Below are positions 10,923-17,747 of a DNA stretch of 18,060 nucleotides, piece by piece. Every line of letters begins with the position of its first letter. Position 1 is the stretch's first letter. The notes beneath the pieces were generated by a model. The model worked only from the letters and a program-made list of their open reading frames with translations, was not told the DNA's origin and ran no database searches. The position numbers and the translations under genes are program-made. Source of the DNA: Ectocarpus siliculosus (lineage: Eukaryota > Sar > Phaeophyceae > Ectocarpales > Ectocarpaceae); the NCBI GenBank assembly GCA_000310025.1, contig FN649731.1:2871495-2889554 (forward strand), in the 5' to 3' direction.

Positions 10923-11142
10923 TTGCACGCAGCGGAGGCCGAGCCTGTTATCGCCGCTTCTACTCCGGAGGAGGAGGAGATGCCGGCCGCGGAAGACGTG
11001 TTGGCCGCGAAGCACGAGGAGCGAGTGCTGGTGGTCGGCAAAGGGGTCGTCCTTACCGCCAACGTGACCTCTTGCGACAAGGTTGTCGTTGAGGGCAACT
11101 TCCAGGGCAACATCAATACCGGGACGTTGGTGTTCTCGGAAG
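10923..11142 (+). CDS. Bactofilin-like (polymer-forming cytoskeletal) exon
   Basis: This 73-codon exon starts with an acidic, Ala/Glu-rich linker and from about residue 34 reads RVLVVGKGVVLTANVTSCDK, then VVVEGNFQGNI and TLVFSE. That is the start of the bactofilin beta-helix: the pattern (V)GKGxxLxxxxxxCDxxxVEGxxxxx. Known bactofilins (PF04519) self-assemble into filaments and serve as membrane-linked scaffolds in bacteria. The role in this organism is unknown. An in-frame TAA lies at 10905, so the reading must begin by splicing, probably at CAG before 10923, unless translation starts at the internal ATG at 10980. The exon breaks off at GAAG|GTGTGT, a good donor after phase 1, exactly where the family continues with 'GxFxG'. 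I could not find the following beta-helix exons before 11840, nor a first exon. It is therefore partial, or a surviving fragment of a broken gene. It faces the peroxidase gene convergently. Confidence 0.7.
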
Positions 11143-11659
11143 GTGTGTTGTGTGGACCTGCGGCAGCAGGTGGTAGATAGCCAGCCACGGTGGCCTGCCT
11201 ACACAGCGGCGGCTGCGGTGGTTGACGTCGCCGAAACGAACGTCCAAGTGCATGTGTATGCAGCCGATCATCCTTGGCCAACAGGCCCGCTCTTGCGACC
11301 AAACCATCGCCTTCCCTACACTCGTCGCCACAGTGTATGCGACTCAAAGCAACAATAAAACGATTCTGCCAACGTCGGGTGGTATAGACAAATAAGACGG
11401 CGGCGGCAACGCAAGTGCGAACACTAGCATTAGTGCAGGAGCGTATGTAACCTATGTCGGCCGAGACTGTTGACTTGTCATGGGTTAGCCAATGACGGCT
11501 GTGGACGCGCACAACGACACGCAAGCTTCCTTGCGCACCACACGCACACACCAGCACACAGTCACGGCGCCCCTCTGTAGGAGGAGCACTATCACTTAAA
11601 AGCGTGTTCCCAGTATTTTATCTCGCAGTTTACGAAGATTGACGCCATTTTTCATGGAT

Positions 11660-11682
11660 CAGCCGGTTAGCGCGGTCGACGC
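11660..11682 (+). repeat. D-arm-like dispersed repeat, copy 2
   Basis: The core AGCCGGTTAGCGCGGTCGA is shared with the copy at 1138-1160. It resembles a tRNA D-loop and A box (AGxxGGTTAG). No complete tRNA cloverleaf can be built around it. Confidence 0.6.
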
Positions 11683-11737
11683 TTATTGCAGAAACGAAAC
11701 ACACAGGCCGCACTGAACCCGACGTCTTTTCATTGGT

Positions 11738-11760
11738 CAACCGGTTGACGCGGTCGATGC
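11738..11760 (+). repeat. D-arm-like dispersed repeat, copy 3
   Basis: A diverged copy 78 bp downstream of copy 2. The similarity extends to the left through TTCAT, giving about 26 of 32 matching positions. Changes in this copy create a perfect 14-bp palindrome, GTCAACCGGTTGAC, at 11736-11749. Confidence 0.55.
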
Positions 11761-11839
11761 AAATAAGCACCCACACGCACCCATGGTCTTAAGCTTTTTC
11801 TGTTCTAAGTTTAGCCGATACCAGTAAACCAACACACCC

Positions 11840-12034
11840 TCACACACGCACCTCGTGGGAGTATCTTGTCACGTGGTTGCCCCCCACGACAAGGAACTTC
11901 GTGAAGTTCCATTCGATGTTCCCCGGCACCCCCGAGGCTGCCTTGAGCCATGCGAACAGAGGTTGCGACCGAAGCCCGTTCACTTCCACCTGGCAACAAC
12001 AACGGGGCGGGCACGATACACACACCATTACGTG

Positions 12035-12069
<35 letters not shown>

Positions 12070-13475
12070 GTTCACAATAAACATTGAGCACCATTCCGGT
12101 CTCTGCTCAGCATGTACCTCCAAACACCCATACCTGTCCAAGCGAATAGGACGCCTTCCGTGGGCACAGGCCAACTGCCCGTACACGGCGCACACTTCTA
12201 AATACGAAACGAAGAAATACAAAACGTCCCCGAAAACCGTCACAAACACGATAGTAAGAGCCAAACCGAAGAGATCAGAGAGTGTTATGTCCATTTTGGG
12301 AGCGTCCTCGCCCTTTTGGATGTCTGGCCCTTCCGTAGGCCTTTCTTCGCGTGAGCATGTTAAAGGAAAAATGGCAGCATTCGAGTCCGCCGGAAGCAAG
12401 AGACGGGTCTCGTTGTGGTGTTTGTGTTGCAACCCTGCTCTCCTCGGATCCCCTGTATCTTAATTTTTATATCTCATCCCGTCCCATTCCGTCTAGTCCC
12501 ATCGCATCCCATCCCATCCCGTCCTGGTTCACCCCATCCCATCCCAACCCAACCCATCCCGCCCCGTCCCGTTCCCTACCCCGTTCCATCCGATTAGATG
12601 CAATAACTTGCCTTGCCCATGATGGGAAACGTGACGCCGAATCTTCTCTCCGCGGAACTAGATATCTCTTGCCAGCTGCCCGGCTCTTGTCCTCCAAATT
12701 GGTTGCACGGGAAGGCTACGATGGCGAGCTCTTCCTAACGAGAGGGAGAGCACGGGGGAGAGAGGCACAAGGGAGTGGGTGGGGGAGGTGAGGGGCTATC
12801 TGGCGGTTTGTCTCATCCAAGTCTTTAGGCGATTGGACCGCGCGTTGTTTCTAGAATGGCCACACTGCATGTTGGTGCGCCACCATACACTCGCTCCTGT
12901 GGCGGCCCCCAAACTTCGTTCTGTTTTAAGAGCGTTTCAATGTTGGTTCAGGAGGAGGCAGGCTTCATAGAGTGTCAAAATACACTCCCTCGGTACGTCG
13001 CTTTCCGTACAAGCAGCCCGTCCGTGAAGGGGTTCAGATCGGTTCCGGAGGGGGCAGGCTATCCTGGTGTGTCACAGTACACTCTCTCATGTAAACAAAG
13101 GACTCGACCAAACTGATGTCGCTTTCTTTTGTTGCTGTGTTCTTCGTTTCGGAGAATGCGCCAATGCGTGCTGTCGAGAGACTGGTGATAACCCTGGCTT
13201 ATCTTGGGCATGATCGCGACGACCACAAGGCATGGTTGGGATGAAAAAACGTGAATGACATCATGGCCAGTGCAGCAACGCTTCTACCGGCAGTAAGCCC
13301 CTCACAAAATCTTTCCGACGTTTACCACACCAATTTGCCGTTTGCAAACAAAAATTTGAACACTCGGAAACCTAGGATTGTGTACCTCGTCGTATGCTTC
13401 TCGTAGTGCCTGCAGCTCTAGGTAGTTCCTTTCCGCCGTGCTGCACTGACTGGCGACGTTTACTATCAACACCGC
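11840..13475 (-). CDS. GPX: Glutathione peroxidase, split gene (partial)
   Basis: Three minus-strand exons join in frame to 117 residues that follow the glutathione peroxidase fold from the first core strand to near the C-terminus. The family reduces hydrogen or lipid hydroperoxides using glutathione or thioredoxin. The redox residues are visible: Cys in NVASQCSTAERNY, Gln in NQFGGQEPG, and Trp-Asn in EWNFTKFLV. It is a Cys rather than a selenocysteine form. The residue after the catalytic Cys is Ser, where the family usually has Gly. The helix where plant and insect thioredoxin-type enzymes carry a resolving Cys (xCTRF) reads AERRF here, so that Cys is absent. The chain lacks the extended loop of tetrameric animal enzymes. 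Family length is about 160-170, so some 35 N-terminal residues and perhaps a dozen C-terminal ones lie in exons not firmly found. The last exon either splices at GAG|GTGCGT (11852) or reads through to a TGA at 11840. Cell compartment cannot be judged without the N-terminus. Confidence 0.88.
11852..11989 (-). CDS. GPX: GPX exon with Trp-Asn of the catalytic tetrad
   Basis: Forty-six codons after the acceptor GTTGTTGCCAG. It starts VEVNGLRSQPLFAWLK and contains EWNFTKFLV, then ends TRYSHE. The join MGK-VEVNG matches the family (FxKVxVNG), which confirms the GC-AG splice. After RY the family normally has about twelve more residues. Here the frame reads only VRV before TGA, or splices out at 11852. 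Confidence 0.9.
12036..12068 (+). repeat. TTG microsatellite in GPX intron
   Basis: Eleven GTT units. On the gene strand this is a CAA repeat about 45 nt before the acceptor of the last recognised exon. Confidence 0.9.
12471..12598 (+). repeat. TCCCA-type degenerate pentanucleotide array
   Basis: About 125 bp built from CCCAT, CCCGT, CCCAA and similar units, in the GC-AG intron starting just 14 nt inside its donor. On the gene strand it is G-rich (GGGAT). Confidence 0.9.
12612..12734 (-). CDS. GPX: GPX exon with FPCNQF motif
   Basis: Forty-one codons from an acceptor at TCGTTAG. It begins EELAIVAFPCNQFGGQEPGS and ends FGVTFPIMGK. The first residues continue the previous exon naturally (AYDE then EELAIVAF). 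The exon ends in AAG|GCAAGT, the classic consensus of a GC-type 5' splice site. Reading through instead would add only five residues (ASYCI) before a stop. Confidence 0.9.
12735..13385 (-). other. GPX intron (651 nt, GT-AG)
   Basis: It lies between the catalytic exon and the FPCNQF exon, with donor GAG|GTACAC and acceptor CGTTAG. It contains a diverged tandem duplication at 12943-13088 (see separate entry) and no other gene that I can see. Confidence 0.85.
12943..13088 (+). repeat. Diverged tandem duplication in GPX intron
   Basis: A roughly 50-bp unit starting at 12943 recurs at 13039 (96-bp period), with about three quarters of positions matching. Shared landmarks are GGTTC, GGCAGGCT and TACACTC. 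In the first copy GAGTGT and ACACTC form a 6-bp hairpin. Confidence 0.6.
13386..13475 (-). CDS. GPX: GPX exon with catalytic cysteine
   Basis: Thirty codons, phase 0 at both ends, reading AVLIVNVASQCSTAERNY, then LELQALREAYDE. The acceptor is TTGACAG after a C-rich tract and the donor is GAG|GTACAC. The frame has no start codon, so the exon is invisible to a simple ORF search. VLIVNVAS is the hallmark beta-strand leading to the peroxidatic Cys. Confidence 0.9.
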
Positions 13476-13484
13476 CTGTCAAAG

Positions 13485-13530
13485 GGGGGGGGGAGAGGGG
13501 GGTACATCGGGGGCGGGGGGGGGGCGGGGC
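13485..13530 (+). repeat. G-rich tract beside catalytic GPX exon
   Basis: Several runs of five to eleven G with short spacers lie just upstream, in gene direction, of the acceptor at 13476. On the gene strand they form the C-rich part of the polypyrimidine tract. The runs meet the usual pattern for a G-quadruplex on the plus strand. Confidence 0.7.
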
Positions 13531-13903
13531 AACTGCATGGCGTCAATCGTTTGTAAATTGAGTACTGAGTACTGTCACACGGTCGCTTTTCGCAACTATA
13601 ATACAAGCGGAAAACCGATTGTCATCAGCGATGGAGGCGGAATACCATCCGGGACGGGATGAAGGCACGCGGGACGGACGTTTAGCACGGGTTGGCGTGA
13701 CCGCGCCGCGAGGTCTGTGCAGGCAACGAAAGAAACAGGCACGACGCGGCTCAGTTGGAATTGGATGCGGAACGAAGTGATCCGGGCGGGGTCCGCAAGA
13801 TTAGGACGATGGCAAGGCTAAAAGAACTGCGCGCACACACACGCAAACGTGAAAATCACGAGGCATTCACGTGTTTGCATTAACGCCGGCCTTTGTGGTA
13901 CAC

Positions 13904-13935
13904 CTGCAATTTCTGCAAGAGCACTTGCTGCCTGC
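13904..13935 (-). CDS. GPX: Possible upstream GPX exon
   Basis: A 32-nt stretch between a CCCTGTAG acceptor, preceded by a T-rich tract, and a CAG|GTG donor. In the phase needed to join the catalytic exon it reads RQQVLLQKLQ, with its first two bases able to complete a Gly codon. The family has a similar 'DGxxVxLxxxxG' segment just before VLIVNVAS. The expected Gly-Lys before the strand is missing and the exon is very short, so this is only a candidate. No start-codon exon was found further upstream. Confidence 0.25.
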
Positions 13936-13939
13936 CTAC

Positions 13940-14340
13940 AGGGAAACCGACTTTGATCCACCCGAGGAAAAACAGAAAAAAAATAAACACTGCACAAATT
14001 TTCCAGCGAGCAACCGATTGCCGTCTCCTCCTCCTTTTCCTTGGCCTTCGACACTGTCAACGCTTCAAAGATGTACTGTAGTATGAATATCGTCAAACTA
14101 CCGCGGCAGGTCTACAGCAGCAGTGGCAAGACCAACCCATGACAGCAACGCACGCTTAATGAAAGCGCGAGTTTTCCAGAACGATCGCAGCGTAGGACGA
14201 CGCCACAAACAACGACATTAGGACGACGTCGTCAGCATGCCGCTTCACGCCCTGCAGCTCTCTCTCTCTCTCTGACTGGTGTATCATGTCGTGATGACGA
14301 CATGCGTGAGTAGCACAGACCAGACAGAAACGTGTCCCCT
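13940..14340. other. No further GPX exon recognised
   Basis: The missing N-terminal exon of the peroxidase gene is expected here or beyond. I saw no convincing start exon. A TC microsatellite lies at 14258-14273. Confidence 0.4.
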
Positions 14341-14372
14341 CAGCTAGCCCTTAAGGGAGGGGCTACTATCGT

Positions 14373-14388
14373 AAAAAAAAAAAAAAAA
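14373..14388 (+). repeat. A16 homopolymer
   Basis: A run of sixteen A follows a small inverted repeat (TAGCCC 14345-14350, GGGCTA 14360-14365). It could be the tail of a short retroposed sequence, but nothing to its left is recognisable as one. Confidence 0.8.
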
Positions 14389-14814
14389 CGCTGTGGAGAC
14401 CAGGGACAGCGTTTCCTATGGTAAGCTGAGAAAACGCGCATACATACTGAGAAGAAGTACTGAGGGAGGATAGATGCCAATTTCCCACGCTCCGCAACTC
14501 TCCGAAATATTTCCCCAACAACACTGCGAACCACGCGGAAAAGTGTTGTTGGATCTTGGGTTTGGAGTACAGTATATATGGGTCCATGATGGCGCGCTCC
14601 GTTCAGCAGCGTGACCCACTCATGACCACCCGATTTTGGTTTGCTCTTTTTGGCGTGCGTGTAGCTTTGTTCTGCATGTTTCGTTTTGGGTGCTTTCGAC
14701 GGCCTGGCCGTTCTCTCTCCTCCTCGGCGTGTTTGCTCCTCACCGCCGTCTCCGGCCATTGGTTGGCTCTCCCTAGGGCTACTTCCGCCGAAAGAAATGG
14801 GAAGACACATAATA

Positions 14815-14860
14815 GGAGAGAGAGAGAGAGAGAGGGAGAGAGGGGGGGAGGGAGGGAGAG
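14815..14860 (+). repeat. GA-rich microsatellite
   Basis: A nearly pure GA run grades into GGGA repeats. The 310-codon minus-strand frame crossing it (14340-15272) is low-complexity, with Pro, Ser and Arg runs, and is not called. Confidence 0.9.
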
Positions 14861-15543
14861 GCAGCAGCGGTGGGCCGGCGCTCGGCAGGACACGTTGAGC
14901 GGGTGTCCCCCCTAGGCATGGCAGCAGCGGCGGCGCAAGTGTTTGCAGTAAGTCGCAAGGCCTCTCTTGCTGCTCGCTATTGTATTGTTTGGCAATACCT
15001 ATCTTTTTTCTATTTCTTTCCCTCTCCCGCGCCTTCCTCTCATGCCTGTCCACAGAGTTGTTTATCTTGTCCGTCGCCCTAAACAACATGGGTCCTTCCG
15101 TAGGCGGCGTGGAACAAAGGGTCCCAAACGGTCGAGGGAGCTTTCCTAGCCCGCTAGAGTACAGCAGTGGTACTGCCGGCAGCCAGGTTTTTCTATGGTT
15201 GCTGTTTGGGCAACTTGTTGTCGTGAAAGAGAGAAAAAGTGGGCAGAGTAGAGCAGAGCAGAAAGGTGCCACAAGCGGTCGGCCACATACAGTTCATGGC
15301 AGCAAGTGGCCTGAAAGATCCAAATATCCGTGTATTCCATCCATCAGAATCGTGCCCGCCATCCGGAAAATCCGTGCCAGCCATCAGCGGTCTCCCGATC
15401 TTCCGACGGTCCTCGGAGCGCTTGTAGCGACCGGTCCTTCCTACACCTCGAATCTTTGAATGTGTCCTGCCGCAAATTAGCGGATGTACGTGCAACGGAT
15501 GGGTCCGCAGGATCCTACGCTTCCAATTATACTGAACTGCTGT

Positions 15544-15699
15544 CTGCCATCCACACAGCAGTCTCCTCAACTATTGGGCTTGTCGGAAGAAGACGTGCTT
15601 GGAAGTCCGCGGGGTACAGCGCCAAAAACGTCCATGGGGGACAACAACTGGGCGGTGCAACTGAATGCCCTCTTTTCGTCCGCATCTGATTCTGGGGTA
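15544..15699 (+). CDS. Weak candidate exon, unidentified
   Basis: A plus-strand frame opens near 15484 and reads STQQSPQLLGLSEEDVLG, then NNWAVQLNALFSSASDSG, ending at a possible donor GGG|GTAGCT. A possible acceptor (CCACACAG) precedes QSPQ. Composition looks protein-like, but third positions are mixed and I recognise no family. Confidence 0.2.
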
Positions 15700-15716
15700 G
15701 CTCCCAAAAACCCACG

Positions 15717-15744
15717 ATACGTACATGCATGCACGTACGCGTAT
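15717..15744. other. 28-bp alternating purine-pyrimidine tract
   Basis: Every step from 15717 to 15744 alternates purine and pyrimidine, rich in AC/GT, CG and AT steps, and the tract is near-palindromic around TGCATGCA. Such tracts can adopt Z-DNA or cruciform forms. Confidence 0.75.
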
Positions 15745-15749
15745 CATGC

Positions 15750-17190
15750 CTCCTTGCTTGTTCTCTAAAGTCAAAGGTTGTTCCCCGTATCAACAACAAA
15801 ACATGATTTTGAGCGTGTTTTACACGTGCCCCAAAGCCCCGATTCCATGCCCCCGGCTGGTTACAGGACCCAACCGCCTACAATGGGGGGGGGGTGAGGA
15901 CGGTACCTTGTAGCAGCAGCCGCCGCCGTGCCGTTTCCTCTCACAACCCATGGGACACGAATTCCACCTCGGTCGGCAGCGCAATCAATGACGATTGGTG
16001 ACGGTCGACATTGCACCACCGCACCGCGCGGCATCAAGAGGATCGGTCACTGGGCATGAAATTGACTTCGGTACGCTGCAACGACAAGTCACACTCAGAC
16101 AGCCTCCTTCTTTCCTCGCTTCTGGAGCCGCTCCGTTGTACGAACTTTTGTAGCTACCTAAATGCGTTCGTGTGCAGCTTGTCCGTCTTGGTGAACGGGC
16201 ACCTACAGCAAACCCCCACCCTCTGCGGTCTCGCACTCTGAAAAGGTGCCATTGGTTGTTTTGGTTGTTGTTGTTGCTGTTGGCTTGTTTTGTTCTTGCT
16301 ATCGATGACGAAGTATCTTGGCATCCCCAACAAAGGGACACGTGCTTTTGAGGGTCTTCTTCTTGCCAACGGGGACTTTCGTTTTTACCCCTGTTCACGC
16401 CAAAGAACCATAGAAGACGGTGACCAGAGAAGAACCAGCAGACCCAACAGTGTGATGCGTACGAAAGGAGGGGGAGGGGAGGCGGGCACTTGTAGCTCCC
16501 CTCGCACATGGATCTACAGCAAGCAGTTGTAGGAGGCGGGAGACTTGGAGCAAGCGTCTGTTCTTCTTCCACGACCGTCAACTATAGTTATTTTCACTGA
16601 TCACGGGTCATGTTCCAACCCCCCCCCCCCCCCTCCCTCCGCCAATGGTTGGTGGTGGAGATGACGAGCGATCGGAGGAACACTCGATGTTTATCCGTTG
16701 GTCTGTGGGGGCCCGGGTTTGTACCGGCGGCGAGTGTCGACGACGTGAAGGCAGATCCTCGGATCCTCGGGAGCAAGCGATCGGAAAAAGTCAACCTATG
16801 TACCGCACCTATTTAGCCCTTGGGGACGGGTGGGTGTAAATCAGCCCTTACCGCACAGGCTCCTCCAAACACATCACTATCACCTTCTGAGAAATTGTCT
16901 CGGACGGACAGATACAAATTAATCCCCCTGATGATATGTACCGGTACAAGTACGCATATTTTCTATAGACCTTTGCGGGCATTTCTTTTGGAATAATTTG
17001 CCTATTGGATAAAAAGCGGAGGCATATTCTGGAAAGAGAATATGGTGGAGCATATCGTAGCAGAAAGGGAGTAATGTTTACACATTGATAAAAAGTAGAT
17101 CTATAGGACTAACGCGTTCTGATTGGTCGGGCAATGTTCGGCGTTGGTTCTGGCGGCCGATTCCTCTCCAGCGCCCTCTCCCAGTTCCGC
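15750..17190. other. No supported gene
   Basis: Open frames overlap on both strands. The most protein-like plus-strand pieces are MTKYLGIPNKGTRAFEGLLL from 16304 and a GC3-rich frame from 16652 (contains VGLWGPGFVPAASVDDVKAD). Neither has a family or clear splice signals. A run of about fifteen C lies near 16619-16633. A perfect 8-bp hairpin CATATTCT/AGAATATG is at 17023-17044. Confidence 0.4.
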
Positions 17191-17197
17191 ATTCCGA

Positions 17198-17218
17198 GCA
17201 CGCGGCGCAGCCGCGTGC
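17198..17218. other. GC-rich perfect hairpin
   Basis: GCACGCGGC and GCCGCGTGC form a 9-bp perfect inverted repeat with a GCA loop. No T-run follows it on the plus strand directly and no gene ends at it. An inverted CCAAT motif (ATTGG) lies about 75 bp upstream, so a promoter region is possible but unproven. Confidence 0.5.
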
Positions 17219-17260
17219 CGCCTTTTTCGCGGCCGCTAGGCCGTGCTTTGGCCGTGGGTG

Positions 17261-17270
17261 AGGGTTAGGG
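17261..17270 (+). repeat. Telomeric motif, G-strand orientation
   Basis: AGGGTTAGGG, about one and a half TTAGGG units. It is the mirror partner of the CCCTAA motifs 276 bp to the right. Confidence 0.7.
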
Positions 17271-17358
17271 TAGATGTGGGGTGAGCAACTAGCCTTGCTC
17301 GCGTGAAGAACCTGGCCTTGCTACGTTCAACATCGGTTAGTCCTTTTAAGAGTTACTA

Positions 17359-17544
17359 TCAAAGTGTAACCAAGGCTCCAGAAAGGAGCATATGTTGTCC
17401 ATAGTTCGAGCGTATTCGTCCATTGGACGCGTCAGGCAACAAAATATTTTCGATAAGACGTGCCTTCAGGCTCGTCGCTAGCTCTCCAGAGGGTGTTGAC
17501 TCAATCGCTTGTCGCTTATATTTGGAGTTGCTTTGACTAACCAT
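17359..17544 (-). CDS. Small open frame between telomeric motifs
   Basis: A 61-codon frame from an ATG that lies only 2 nt from a CCCTAACCCT motif. It reads MVSQSNSKYKRQAIESTPSG, then LKARLIENILLPDASNGR. The composition is protein-like, with A/T-rich third positions unlike the peroxidase exons. No family is recognised. It may be a first exon, a mobile-element scrap or chance. Confidence 0.2.
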   Translation of the reverse strand: MVSQSNSKYKRQAIESTPSGELATSLKARLIENILLPDASNGRIRSNYGQHMLLSGALVTL

Positions 17545-17546
17545 GA

Positions 17547-17639
17547 CCCTAACCCTCCCGAAGCGATTTAAAGAGAAAAAAGCGCGCGCACTTAAACCAA
17601 CCCCTAGTAACCCTAACCCTAAACAAACCTAACCCTAAT
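17547..17639 (+). repeat. Interstitial telomeric motifs, C-strand orientation
   Basis: CCCTAACCCT at 17547-17556, AACCCTAACCCTAA at 17609-17622 and a further CCTAACCCTAA ending at 17639. The motif is the TTAGGG type reported for brown algae. The copies are few and interrupted, so this is an interstitial site and not a chromosome end. Confidence 0.75.
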
Positions 17640-17729
17640 CATATGCATATCCAAAGAGCATGACGGGGAAAGGCCAAAGAGCAAAAAGTGACATTAAAGC
17701 TTATTCTCCCCAGAAAAGGGGCACAAGTA

Positions 17730-17747
17730 GGGGGGGGGGGGGGGGGG
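17730..17747 (+). repeat. G18 homopolymer
   Basis: Eighteen consecutive G. The sequence beyond it to the window end (17750-18060) holds no gene that I can support. Confidence 0.9.

Larger units (their letters stand above)
11150..11840. other. Interval between convergent genes
   Basis: This should hold the 3' parts of the bactofilin-like gene (plus) and possibly a last short peroxidase exon (minus), but I could recognise neither. A 241-codon minus frame at 10832-11557 is largely antisense to the bactofilin-like exon and is a shadow. Two copies of the D-arm-like repeat lie at 11660-11682 and 11738-11760. Confidence 0.5.
11990..12611 (-). other. GPX intron (622 nt, GC-AG)
   Basis: The donor is AAG|GCAAGT and the acceptor TTGCCAG. 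It carries a TTG/CAA microsatellite at 12036-12068 and a TCCCA-type array at 12471-12598. A 134-codon minus frame within it has a hydrophobic stretch but no family resemblance, and I treat it as chance. Confidence 0.8.

Noticed and set aside
10832-11557. 241-codon minus-strand open frame
   Set aside because: It is antisense to the bactofilin-like exon and reads as a shadow of that exon's codon bias.
12028-12432. Minus-strand frame with a hydrophobic stretch and a Gln run
   Set aside because: It lies inside the GPX intron on the same strand, and the Gln run is just the CAA microsatellite. No homology is recognised.
14565-14590. TATA-box promoter (AGTATATATG)
   Set aside because: No supported gene follows, and such AT stretches occur elsewhere, for example near 8210, without a gene.
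14340-15272. 310-codon minus-strand open frame
   Set aside because: It is held open by GA, GGGA and other simple repeats that translate to Ser-Leu, Pro and Arg runs. No domain is visible.
16610-16640. C run as the pyrimidine tract of a splice acceptor
   Set aside because: No AG in a suitable place leads into a recognisable exon.
17547-17639. Chromosome end
   Set aside because: The telomeric motif is only a few interrupted units, lies in opposite orientations in the region, and unique sequence continues beyond it.
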